Source of the DNA: Tolypeutes matacus
Lineage: Eukaryota; Chordata; Mammalia; Cingulata; Chlamyphoridae
Length of the DNA: 64,000 bases
Direction of reading: 5' to 3'
Assembly (NCBI GenBank): GCA_026826555.1
Contig: JAKSZT010037307.1
Location: 2,123,879-2,187,878 of the forward strand
The notes under the pieces were generated by a model. That model was not told where the DNA came from, searched no databases, and worked only from the letters and a program-made list of their open reading frames with translations. Shown in pieces: positions 14,332-26,300 of the stretch (its first letter is position 1; each line of letters begins with the position of its first letter). The translations under genes were made by a program, and so were the position numbers.

Positions 14332-17300
14332 CTAGGCGGCTGAGGAGGTGGAGCTGGTGCTGGCTGCCTTCTCCCAGTCCTCCACGGACACGATGGTGGC
14401 TTTGCAGAAGAAGCAGTCCTTGTTGTTCATCAGGTGCTGGTTGATACAGGCTCTGCGGCGCGGCGGCGGGTGAGGGCGGCCCTGGGCAGCCCTGCTGCTC
14501 CCTGCCCTGCCACCCACCCACCCACCCACGGGGCTCACTTACTTGCAGGACTTGTGACCACAGGGCTGGAACACAGCAGAGATGGGGTGGGCATAGCAGA
14601 TGGGACAGAGGTCCTCCTCACTGGTGGGCTGTCGGGAGAGGAGCCAGGGTGGGCTGGGGTTGGAGCCCCAGGCAGATGAGGTACGTGCTGTGCCTGCACA
14701 CCTGCAAGCAGGAGCGCCAACGTGGGGCTGCCTGGACCCCTGCGCTGAGGCTCCACTCACCAGGGAGGCAGCTGCCGCCTGGGCAGATGCAGAGGTCAGG
14801 TGCGCCAGCATCTGCTCCACCTGGGCCAGCTCCTCGGCACTGATGTAATCCGCGTCTGAGAGCGGCGGGAAGTGTCAGGGCTAAGGCAACCCCAGAAGCC
14901 CGCGCCGCCGATGCCCCGGCCTCACCCAGCCCCAGCCCCCGCCTCGGTCCCTCCCGCAGAGGCCCGCTCACAGCTCTGCAGGGAGAAGCGCTTCCGGTCG
15001 GGGGCGGGCAGGGCGGTGCCGGGTGCCGGGGGCTCGGCCTGCCCCAGGAGATAGCACACGGAGTGGAGCTGGAAGCAGGGGTCGGCCAGGAGCACCGACG
15101 TGGCCTTCTCGGTCCTGGGGAGGGGAGGGGAGGGGGCGTTGCAAGGAGTCAGATCGGAAGGCCTGAAAGGCAGCTGGGGCGGGTGCGCAGGGGTCTGGGC
15201 GCTCACGTCGCCGCCTCTCCCTGCCTCTTGCCAACAGCGCCCAGTAAGGCTCCACGCAGCCGGGCTCCCCGTCTAAGGGCTCCGGGAAGCCAGTGCGAGA
15301 GTCGGCTTGACCCGCAGGGCCACTAACCCTCCAGCACCACGCCAGAGCCGCGAGCCGAGGGCCCGTGGCGGCCCCCGCCTTCCAGCAGCTCCCGAGGGCG
15401 CGTGCGGGGGGAAGCCAGCGGCCGAACGCCGGCGGGGCCTTTGGGGCCGGCCTCGGGCCCCCTCTGGCGGCCACAGGGGGCCTCGTCGCTGGGGGCGCGG
15501 CCGCCCCACGCCTGCCGGCGGGAGCCAATGGGAGGCCCGGGCCCCGCCCCGCAGCCGCCGTCTCCCGGCGGGTATTTAGGAGCCGAGCGGCGCGGGGCCG
15601 CCGGCAGAACGGCGGGGAAGCCCGGCCCCAGCGCAGCCTGAGTGCCCGGGAGCGCCCGGGCAGGAGAGGGTGAGTCCCGGGGCCCCGCCATGGCCTGGCT
15701 GCCGCTGCTGGGCGCGCTGCTGTGCGTGCCGCGCGCGGGGCTCGGCGCCCCGGACTCCCCCGAGGAGTGGCCGCCCCCCGCGCCCCGCAGCTGCCCCCGC
15801 AGGTGCGTGTGCGCCGCCGACCTGCTGAGCTGCGCGGGCCTCGGGCTGCAGGAGGTGCCGGCCGAGCTCCCCGCCGCGGCCGCCGACCTCGACCTGAGCC
15901 ACAACGCGCTGCGGCGCCTGCGCCCCGGCTGGCTGGCGCCCCTGGCCCGGCTGCGCGTGCTGCGCCTGGGGCACAACGAGCTGGGCACGCTGGGGCGCGG
16001 CAGCTTCGCCAACGCCAGCGGCCTGCGGCAGCTCGACCTCTCCTCGAACGCGCTGCGGGTGCTGGGCCGCCACGACCTCGACGGGCTGGGGGCGCTCGAG
16101 AAGCTGCTGCTGGTCGACAACCGCCTGGCGCGCCTGGACGCGCGCGCCTTCCACGGCCTGGGCGCGCTCAGCCGCCTCTACCTGGGCTGCAACGAGCTGG
16201 AGGCCTTCTCCTTCGGCCACCTCCACGGGCTGCGCGCCGCCCGGCTGCGCACCCTGGACCTGTCCTCCAACCGGCTGCGGCGCGTCCCCGTGCCCGAGCT
16301 GGCGGCGCTGCCCGCCTTCCTCAAGAACGGCCTCTACTTGCATGACAACCCCTTGCCCTGCGACTGCCGCCTCTACCACCTGCTGAAGCGCTGGCGCCAG
16401 CGGGGCCTCAGCGCCGTGTGCGACTTCGTGCGCGAGTACACGTGCCTGGCCTTCAAGGTGCCAGCCTCCCGCGTGCGCTTCTTCGAGCACAGCCACGTCT
16501 TCGATAACTGCTCCGGGGCAGCAGCGCCAGGCCTCGAGCCGCCCGAGGAGCAGCTGCACGCGCAGGTGGGCCGGGCCCTTCGGCTGCACTGCAAGGCCAG
16601 TGCCCCAGCCTCGCGTGTCGCCTGGGTCTCCCCGCAGCAGGAGCTGCTGGTGGCCCCGAGCTCCCAGGACGGCAGCATCGCTGTGCTGGCAGATGGCAGC
16701 CTGGCCATCGAGGCCGTGCAGCCGCAGCACGCAGGTGTCTTCGTGTGCTTGGCCGCCGGGCCCCGCCTGCACCACAACCAGACGCACGAGTACAACGTGA
16801 GCGTGCACTTCCCGCACCCCGAGCCCGGCGCCTTCAACACGGGCTTCACCACGCTGCTGGGCTGCGCCGGGGGCCTGGTGCTCGTGCTGCTCTACCTGTT
16901 TGCACCGCCCTGCCGTCCCTGCCGCCGCCGCCGCTGGCCCCGAGCACCCAGCCCCCTCCAGGAGCTGAGCGCCCAGTCCTTGGTGCTCGGCACACCGCCA
17001 GCGGCGCCCAGCCGCAAGGCCAGCGTCCACAAACACGTGGTCTTCCTGGAGCCGGGCAGGAGAGGCCTCGATGGCCGTGTGCAGCTGGCCGTCGCGGAGG
17101 ACTTCGAGCTCTGCAGCCCCGGGGGCCAGCCGCTCCAAGCCAGCTCACAGTCCACCAGCTCCACAGGCTCTGAGGCTCCCGCAATGACCTAGGAGGCCGG
17201 GGCCCTCCCCAGCCCCCCATCCTGCCACTGCTTGTCCTGTTACCTTGCTGTGATCCAGAGAACTGCCGCATCCTGGTCCCCAGCCCCGTGGGCCTGGACC

Positions 17301-20300
17301 TGAACCACAGTAGCCCAGCTCACTGGTGGAGGACTGGGGTCCCCAGCCTGTTTCCTGGTTCACTTCAGCACAGGGCCCAAAGGTCCTGTTTGTGCTGGGT
17401 GCCTGGGGAGCCCCTGGCCCCCAAATGCCCCATGAGGGTCGTGGGGATCAAGGCCCACTTGGAAAGGCCTCGCATTAGAGCCCGAGACAACTGACAAGGC
17501 TGGTGTCCACGAGCTGAGGCACTGCCACCTTCCCCTGCCCAGGCGGCCTGGGAGGGAGGGGGCCCACACCCAGGGCAGAGGCAGGCAATGGGCCCTCCCT
17601 CTCGTGAAGCAGCACTCATCCAGCGACCTAAAGCTGCCCAGCTCTGCTGAGGCCAATGGACGGCATTTGACAGGTGACACTCCTCACCATCGCACAGGGC
17701 CTGGCCTGAGCTCCAGCCACACTGGCCCAGCTCTCCCTAGTCAGGGGCCTCTGGAAGCGGCTCTAAGGGCAGAACCCATCCAACGGCTGCGGGTCATGGG
17801 AGAGCATCGAGGGGTACCATGGCCTGCATCCCCAGCTTTTCAGCAACAAAAAGCCTGCAGACATGCCTGAGCTGGGAGGGCCAGGCTGGAACTTGCTGTC
17901 TCTGAAGGCAGGAGCCTCTTAAAGGCTGGCACTGGTCTCGGCCTAATGGCTGAGGCGGCACCCTGGCTGCACATGCATCTCACCCCTCGCTGCAGGAGGG
18001 CAGGGAAGGGGGGATCTGGGGATCCTTCATGTGGGGCCTGAGCTGAGGTCTCCCGGGGATGTTCTGGGCTCAGTTGCCTTGGAGCTTCTTAATAAAGGTA
18101 GTACCTGTCTACTGCTGGAGCTTTTGCACACACAGGCGCCAACGTGCAGGTACCTGGCTCCCCTGCCCGGCCTGGCCATAAAGCAGGGGCACTGCCAGGA
18201 GCCAGGACACCCTGACTTGCCACCTGGTTAGGCAGTTCATGAGTCACTGCCACCTCAGCCTCAAGGCTTGGCACTGGGGTCCATTTCACAGATGAGGATG
18301 CTGAGATGCAGAGGGACCCTGCCCAGCCCCTCCATCTCACAGCCTGGCACCCCAGCAGCCCCAGCGCCCAACACTTACCCTGAGGCTGGGCCGTGCACCA
18401 GGAGCCGTACCAGGATGCCCGTTACTGCCACCAGGATGGGGTAGTGGTCCACGCTCTCCAGGCCTAAAGGGGCGGCAAGGAGGGGCTCAGCTGCCCTCAG
18501 GCTCCTGTGCACGGGCTCTGAGCCAGCTACGTGGCCCACTGTCCTCCCACGGAAGGGCGAGCCGAGGGCCCTGAGCCTGACTGTCCAGGGCAGAATGGAA
18601 AATTGCTCCTGGCAGAGGAGCCAAGGCTGTGGGTGGGGGCGCAGGGCATCCAGGTCCTCACCGGGCAGCCGCAGCGTGACCACACGGTCAAACAGGTTCC
18701 TCTCGGCCGTCACCCGGTTCAGCACTTGGTTCAGCAGCTGTGAGGGCAGAGGCCCATTGGTGATGGATGGGCTTGCCACCGAGTGTCCCCAGGGCCCCAC
18801 CCTCCTTGCCAGCTGGACACACCTGCGCAAGACGTCGCAGCAGCATCTCGGAGGTTGGCCGGGCCCAGTCGAGGAGTATCTCGGGCACCAGCGTGATGGT
18901 CATTTCCAAGACACGGAGCAGGCTGACGGAGAGGTCAAAGCAGGTGGCACACACCTTGAGCTGCCGGCTGTCCACAAAGTTCCGTTCCAGGCGTTCAGCA
19001 GCCTGCTGGATCTGAGCCACCAACAGTTGGGTGGGCAGTGGTCAGCAACCCGGCCACACCCTAGGGCCGCACCTCAACCTGCATACCACCTGGCCCACAG
19101 ACCCCCCACGGCCCACCTCCTGGATCATGCCGATGAATTCAGAGAAGGCCCAGTTGAGCTGGTTGAGAACGCTGTTGAGGAAGCTGGGCGCCACGTCGGG
19201 CCCCTCCCGCAGCAGGTCCGCCATGTGCTGCTGCAGCAGGGTGGAGGGGCAGGGCTCTGCAGGGCATGGGCAGGCGGCGGCCTCAGGGCCCCAGTGCAGT
19301 GCCCCCGCCCGAGTGCCCGTCCTCACCCATGGGCCGCTGCTTTGGGACTGCTCAGGTCTCGAGGGCAGGGGGACAGAGCAGTGGAGATTGGGGCTGCACC
19401 TGCTCGCTCCCTCTGCTGGGCAAGCCACAGGTTGCAACTGTTCCCCGCCAGCCGCGCGGGAGCAGCCACACAGCCCCAGCCAGCCCCAGCAGCTTCAGGG
19501 TCGGCTCTTCCGACCAGATGTAGACAAGATCCCTCTGTGCGAAGAAGACCAGCTTCTCTAGAGCCTGCTCGGAGCCAGAGCCCTGCTGTCCTTTACTGTC
19601 CTCTGATGCCCTTGGTCTGGCCTGGGCATATGGCCAAAGGGGTGGGCACCAAGTCTGCGGCTGGCAGGCAGCAGTAACCAGAACCCTCCTCTGTGGCCGG
19701 GAGTGGCACGGCTCCCTACCCCTCCTGAGGCCAATCAATAGTTCCTGCAGCCACAGGATCCGGCTCGGGCCCTGCTGCTGCCTCTCCACTTGCAGTCAGT
19801 TCCACCCGGGGGGCAGGATGGAAACAACTGGCAAGGGCTTGCTGTGTGATTTTGCACAAGGCACTAAGCCTCTCTGGGGCACCCACTCAGAACAAAACAG
19901 TCTGCAGAGGCAGAAATACATCACATGGACCAAGGACAGCCATGGTGTGGGGTGAACAGTGTGTGTGGCAGGCAGACCCTGTAAGCCAGGTGGCCCCAAA
20001 CCCCTGGGGGGGCCTCCGTGAAGATCCCTGGGCTCATGGGGCTCTGCTGGACCACAGCGCCAGAGAGTCCTGCCTCTGCTCCCAACCAAGCGCCCCTCCT
20101 CCGGGCAGGCCCATTCACTCTGACTCAGGTGCCCACGGCCTGAGCCCAGCCCTGGGTCTGATAGCAGCAGATGGCAAAGAAGGGGCAAAAGGACAGGGTG
20201 CTGGGGCAAGGCGGGAAGTCAGGAAGCTCCTGCAGAAGGAACAGGATCCTCACCCAGCACAAGTTGCTGGCAGCCGGGGAAGATAACGCTCCTTTTCTCC

Positions 20301-23300
20301 AAAACCTGTGTAGGGGCTGGGGAGCAGGGGCTGGGGAGCAAGGGGAGCAATCCCAAGGTGTCCTTGGGCTGGGAAGAGGCAGGAAAATGGACACTCCAGG
20401 GGGCAGGCAGAGACCTTGGTCCAGAGCACAGGAGAGGGGAGGGCCCGACTGGAAGCAGTGGGATAGTCTGGGAGAACCTAGGGCGGCGTGTGAGGGCCAC
20501 CAGCCCACCACTGCTGCCAGGAGCTGCCCCACCTGGATACTCACTCTGGAGACTGGGCAAGTTGGCGTCCTCAGGTTTGGTTTTCAGCAAATGTGGCAGC
20601 CGTGTATAGCGGTACCCGAACCCACAGCCCTGGGGGGGCCAGTGGGCGGTCAGCAGGGCAGGGCAACCCCTCCCTCCAGCCGGCCACAGCCGCCTCCCCT
20701 CCAGCCAGGCTTACCCGCCACAGCCGCACCAGGATCCAGTTGGTCTGGGCCCAGGGTCGCTGCTCGTAGGGAGCAAGGAGGCTCCTGACCATGGCAATGC
20801 GCCTGCGTGGGCAGGGGAGGCAGGCACGGGGTGAGGCGGGCGTGGCGCCGCACAGGGCAGGCGGGAGCCCCCGGCCCCCCACTCACTGGTCCTCAGGAAT
20901 CCGCTCCACAGCCCTCAGGGAGTGGGGGTAGCACACGTAGCTGGCCAGGGCCTGCATCAGCGAGTCTCGGATGTCTGCCAGGGAAGGCCGTGCCTCAGCG
21001 AGGGCCCGGGGTGGGCCCTGGACCCTGGACCCCTGCAGGCCTGCCCGGCTGCCACTGTCCTGAAAGCAGCCAGCAGGCACCCCAGCCCCATTTCACTCAC
21101 CGGTGCCCACGATGCGTGTGTCAGCAAAGTGTTTGGCAAGGATGGCAGCCAGGCGGGTCAGGGTCTCTTCGTAGCCTGCAGGGTTGGGGAGCAGGAATAG
21201 TCAGCTGGGTGGGGGCTGCAGGGGCACGTGCATCCGCTGGCAGGAGTGTGGGTGGGCTTGGACAACAAGCTCCAGAGCTGGCTCCAAGGGCCAGTCTGGC
21301 GTCTGGGGACAGGAGGGCGGCAGTCATCAGCAAGTGGTGAGGGACTAGGGCGCGGCCTCGCTATAGGGAAGGGCAGGAACTGGGTCAAACCCATCTCCGC
21401 ACCCACACTCAATGGCTCGGCAGTCGAAGCCCCTCGGGCACCCACAGCTCTACCTCTGGGGACGAAGCCTGCACCCAGGCCTGGGGTGGGGCAGGGCTTC
21501 AGGCCAGGCCCTGTCGCCCGCAGGCAGACCCAGACGGGAACTGCCAATCCCAGCTGGAGTCAGTGGTCAGTGGTCTGCGGGAAGACCAGGCAGTTGTGAT
21601 TTACAGAGACAAACGACTCTGTCCCACCAGGGCTGCCAGGCTGCGGCCGGTGCCATGGAAGCAAGGTGAGGGGCCAGCTGGCTCCTGGACCACAGCAGCT
21701 GTTCAGGAGCACCAGGAGGAGGTGAAAATCGGAGAGGACCCTGCCCCCGGAGCTGCTGGCACCAGAGCAAATGCTTGTTTGACGCAGGGTGGAGAAGAAC
21801 AGGAGCTGCCTGCCCTGCCCATGCGGATGTGCTGCTGGGTCGTGGCTGGCTCAGACCAGGCCCTCCTAGCCTCAGTGGCCCCATCACCTGGGAGCTCCTC
21901 CATGCTGTGCACGGGACCAAAGTAGTTCTTGAGTGCACTGTAGCTGTTGATGGCCACGCTCAGGTAGAACTCAGGCATGAAGGCAAAGAGAGAACCTGTG
22001 CGGTCACCGTGCTCGATGGTCCGCAGGCAAACACGCAGCAGCCAGTAGATGTCCAGCATCTTCTCCTGCGAGGCACACAGGGCTGTGAGTCTGGGCTGTG
22101 AGTCTGCCCGTGTGAGTGGCCACGGGTGTGGCCTGGCCTGCGGGGTCAGAACAGGCCTCCCCAGGAGCATGACATCGGAGCTGAGACCCTGAGAGCTCCT
22201 AGGAAGTGGGAGCTGCAGCTTGGGCAGGGGCAAGAAGGCCCATGAAGCCAGGGCAGGGGGAGGCAGGCGTGCCCGCTGCAGAGAGCAGCACTGCGGCTCA
22301 GACCAGGACTCTCGTTTGTTTTTTTTAAGGGCACAGAAAGTTCCAAGCAAGAGGGTGATGTGACCACAACCGTGTGTTGGAACACTACCAAGAGCAGAGG
22401 GGACTGTGGGGCAAGTGGGGACTGAGCAGAGGAAGCTGCAGCTCCTCTAGGCCCAAGATGGCAGACAAAGGGACTGGATGGCCAGGGCAGGGACAAGCTG
22501 ATGGGCTGGGGGGTTGTGTGTTTGGAGCCTCCATGGAGGCCAGAAGTGCTGGAGGAGAAAGCAGCAGGCCTGGGGCAGGGCGGAGGGGGAGGCTAAGGAC
22601 GTGGAGCACAGGGTGCCTGGGATTGCCCCCAAGGAGGCGGAGTTGAGGAGGCAGATAGAAACTTGGGTCTGGAGCTCAGAGGAGGTGGGGGCCTGCTGGT
22701 GGGAGAGGCCACAGAAAGCAGGCCAAACCCACCCAAGACCCTATTCCCCCCAATGTGGCTCTCCGAGTGTCAGGATCACAGCAGGGGCCCAGGAGGGGTC
22801 ACCAGAGCGAGGCGCCAGGCCCCAGCCCAGACCCACTGCACCTGTGCCTCAAGGTGGGCAGAGCAGCTGGACCTCACACCAGCTGTTACAGGCCCTAAAA
22901 ACCCAGAGACCGAGGAGAAGCTGTGAGCCAGAGCTCAGGCTCCCCGGGAGCCTGCTCCCACAGAAGCCCAGGGGAAACCAAGTCTGCGGAAGGGTGATGG
23001 CAACGGCACCAATGCCGCCAAGCGGCCGATGCGACGAGGATGAAATGTATCCACAAGGTCGCAGGGGTGGGGTGGGCAAGGTGGGTCGAGACCTCAGTGA
23101 CTATGTCAGAGGAGAGGAACCCGTGCTGGGCCGAGTGAGGGGCAACGAGGGAGCCAGGACAGAACTCCTTTAAGTTTAACTGAGAAAGGGGAGCGTGGCG
23201 GCTGTAGGCAAATGTGGAGGAGAGGAAAGGCCTCAAGGATCTCTTCCGTTAATGATAGGGAAGACTGGATGAGAAGGAGACAGGAAAGAGGAGAATTAGG

Positions 23301-26300
23301 AAGGCTGAGATGGGAGGGCAAGGCTCCTGCGAAGGTGGAGCAGGAGGGGGTGGTGGGGTTGCCCAAGGAAGGGGCCAGCATGACATCCTGGAGGAAGGAG
23401 GACAGGAAGCTGCCCCCTGCCAGCACTCTTCATGTGGCCAGAGGCAGGGTCACTGGAGGCAGCAAGAGATGAAGGAGGGAGTGGGAGATGGGGTGGTTTG
23501 GGTCAGGGAAACGCAGAGCAGAAGATGGCGGGGGCGGGGGGGCCACCAACAGCTTCCACACCCAGCGCCCAGAAGGCGAGCAGACGCACCAACAACGGCT
23601 GCCTGGGCAGAGCCGTGGGACGCACTGGTGGGGCACAGATGCCAGGCAGGGACAGTCAGTGGGAATGCACCGTCTGTCCGTCTGTCCACCTCATGAGACA
23701 AGGCCCATCTTTCTTCACTACCTGAGCTAGCACCTGGCCTCCTCAAGTCTTAGAGCACGTGCGGGATGAACATGCGAGTGAACGAGGAGGGTGCAAGCCA
23801 GTGGCCTCAAGGGTGGGAGAGGAGTGGGCAAGCAGCAGATGCAGAGGGTGGGGGTGACGCTCTGAGAGAGAAGAGGGGTGGAGGAGCTGAGAGGAGGGGC
23901 AGGGGACAGGGGGGAAAAGGAGAGACACATCCTCCTCAGGATTTATGAGCTGGAGGGAAACCAGGAGTCTACAAACGGCAACTACTCAAGTCCATGGGAC
24001 AGGGGAGGCACAGGGGCATGACATGGAGGGCAGTATGCGGGGCAGGGGAGGGGCAGTCAGCATGAGGCCAGACAGTGCGGTGGGGGGCGCAGCCGCGGGT
24101 CACGGCCACACCTACCCACCTGGGAGTAGACAGTGGCGTGGACCCAGGCAAGACGGCGGCTCAGGTGGTCCAGCTTTTCTGAGAAAACCTTCTGGCTCTT
24201 GGTCAACTCTGCAAGGATGTCCTTCCTCTGCCACCCAAGGGGAAAGGACAATTGGGACATGGCCTCGAGCCCTGCCCCATACCCCCAGGCCTGGGGTCTG
24301 TCATGACCCTGCCAGCCTGGTGGGGCCCTGGTGCAGGGAGTGCGGGTGGGACCCAGAGGGGGTCGGTAAGCCCCTTGTCGGGGCACACCCCAAGGGCTCC
24401 ACGCAGCTGTTCTCGCCCCAGCCAGGGCGGTGCGGGGCTCCCAGGGAAGCCCAGGCTGGGTGCACTTGGCTCCGCTCCCCAGGCAGGGAAGGCCGCAGCA
24501 GAGGGGCTCCGGGCCCTGCTTCCTGCTGAATGTGCAAGGGTGAGGCAGCACTCAGGTCAGATCCATAATTGATGAGGGCGGCGGGGACAAGTCAGCACTT
24601 AGTGGGCTGAGGGGCACCTTGGCAAGGCCACAGCTGGTCGATGGGGCTCAGGCTGTGCCAAGCCCTGGCGCCGCCCCACTCACTGGCCTGGCTGGTCAGG
24701 GCGGGGGCAGGGACAAGGAGAACTGCCGGCACAGGCCCCAGGAGCAGAGGTGAGGTGGCTGGTGGCCTTTGTCAGCTGCCAGGGATCCCAAGTGGGTGAG
24801 CTGCCCCTTTGCACCCCCCACCCTCCCTGTCTGCCTGGGCCTTACCCGCCTGGGGCACCGGCGCAGCTTGTCCTCCGTGTCCCTCAGAGCCATCGCATAC
24901 TCGTTGACGTCATCAGACACCCCCACCATCTAGGGCATTGGACACCATCCGGCCAAGGTGACCCTGGGGACCTCAGCCAGCTTCTCCAGACCCAGCCTGG
25001 ACCCCCCGGCCCGAAAAGCCACCAGCCTCAGACCCTGGCAGCCCCCCTCCCTCGAAAGGCAGTCAGGTGGGCCCCCCAGTGTCAGCAGAGAGCAGTCCTG
25101 CTGCGGCCCGTGCACAGGCAGCCCTGCCCACACGCGCACAGATCCCAGCCACGCAGAACGCCCCGTGCACGTGGGCCCACAAGGGAGACCTTGCCCAGCT
25201 GCTGGTGGACGCTGAGGTTGTACATCATGATGGCGCCGTCCAGGACCTCCAGCAGGGAGTTCTCGGTGAGCGGCTGCTCCGGCTCCTCGGGTGGCCGCCC
25301 CAGCAGCAGGCCCTCGTTCCAGTGGCTGCCCTCAACTGGGGAGTGGGGGAGTGCAGGGTCAGGGCCGGGGCATCCCCGTCCTCCCCGAAGCCTGCGGGAC
25401 CAGGAGGCGGCGCCCGGCAGGAGGGGGGTCCGCCCTCAGCCTTCCTGCGCCCGAGGAGGGACCTGCAGGGAGAACGTGGAGGAAAGGGCAGGCAAAGTCC
25501 TGCCGCTCCAGGGCGGATTTCTGTCGCACTGATTTCCTGCCCTCGCCCTTGCCATGCTGCCAGGCCACAGGGCTGGGAGGCTGTGGGGACGTGTCTCGGC
25601 TCTGCCCAGGGCGGGGGGCACCTACTGTCCTCGCGGGCCCTCTGCTCAGCGCTCAGCATGCGGACCTTCACTTTCTCCGAGGTGCTCAGAGGCCGCCGTG
25701 GGGTCATGAGGCTCACGGCTGCTGTGCTGAGGAAGCGGTTGGCTCGGCCCAGGGTCGGAGAACTGAGCCAGCCGGGCCGGGGCAGTGCCCCCCCTATGGC
25801 CAGAGCCTGCATGGGGCGCTGCAGCGGAGAGAGGAGGCCAGAGGTCAGTCAGCCCCACAGGACCAGGGCCAGCATGGGGCCCCTGATCTATGGGGCCAGG
25901 GAATGGGGGATGGGGAGGGAGGGGCTTTGCCCAGCAAGAAGCCCTTGCCCACAGAGGGGACGATAGCCCTGTAACACCCCTGCCCATATGACAGAGGAAA
26001 AGCCCAAAGCAAAGCTCCCCCACCACCACCACCACAGCACCTGGGCCGCAGTCGGGGCTGGTTCCTCATCCTCGTCCAGGTCATCCATGGTGGCCGCCTG
26101 GAGCTCCAGTGGGTCAATGAGGATGTTGGCCTTGGAGGCAAGGTCATCTGGGAGGAAAGGCAGGAGGGCTCTAAGGCCAGCGCAGGGGCACAGGGCCACG
26201 GGCTGGAACCAGCATGGCAGGAGAGTCCCCTGGCAGGGCAGGCAGGCAGCCTTGCCGGGCCCCACTTCCTCCCGGGCCTGCCCCACACCAGCCCGGCCTT

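Noticed and set aside
15642..15689. N-terminal extension of AMIGO3 upstream of the ATG at 15690
   Set aside because: The extension has no ATG and would place residues before a clear signal peptide.
15576..17138. A 520-codon open frame antisense to AMIGO3
   Set aside because: It is the mirror of a GC-rich coding exon with strong third-position GC, which suppresses stops on the other strand. The protein is low-complexity and matches nothing I know, while the plus strand encodes a complete LRR/Ig protein.
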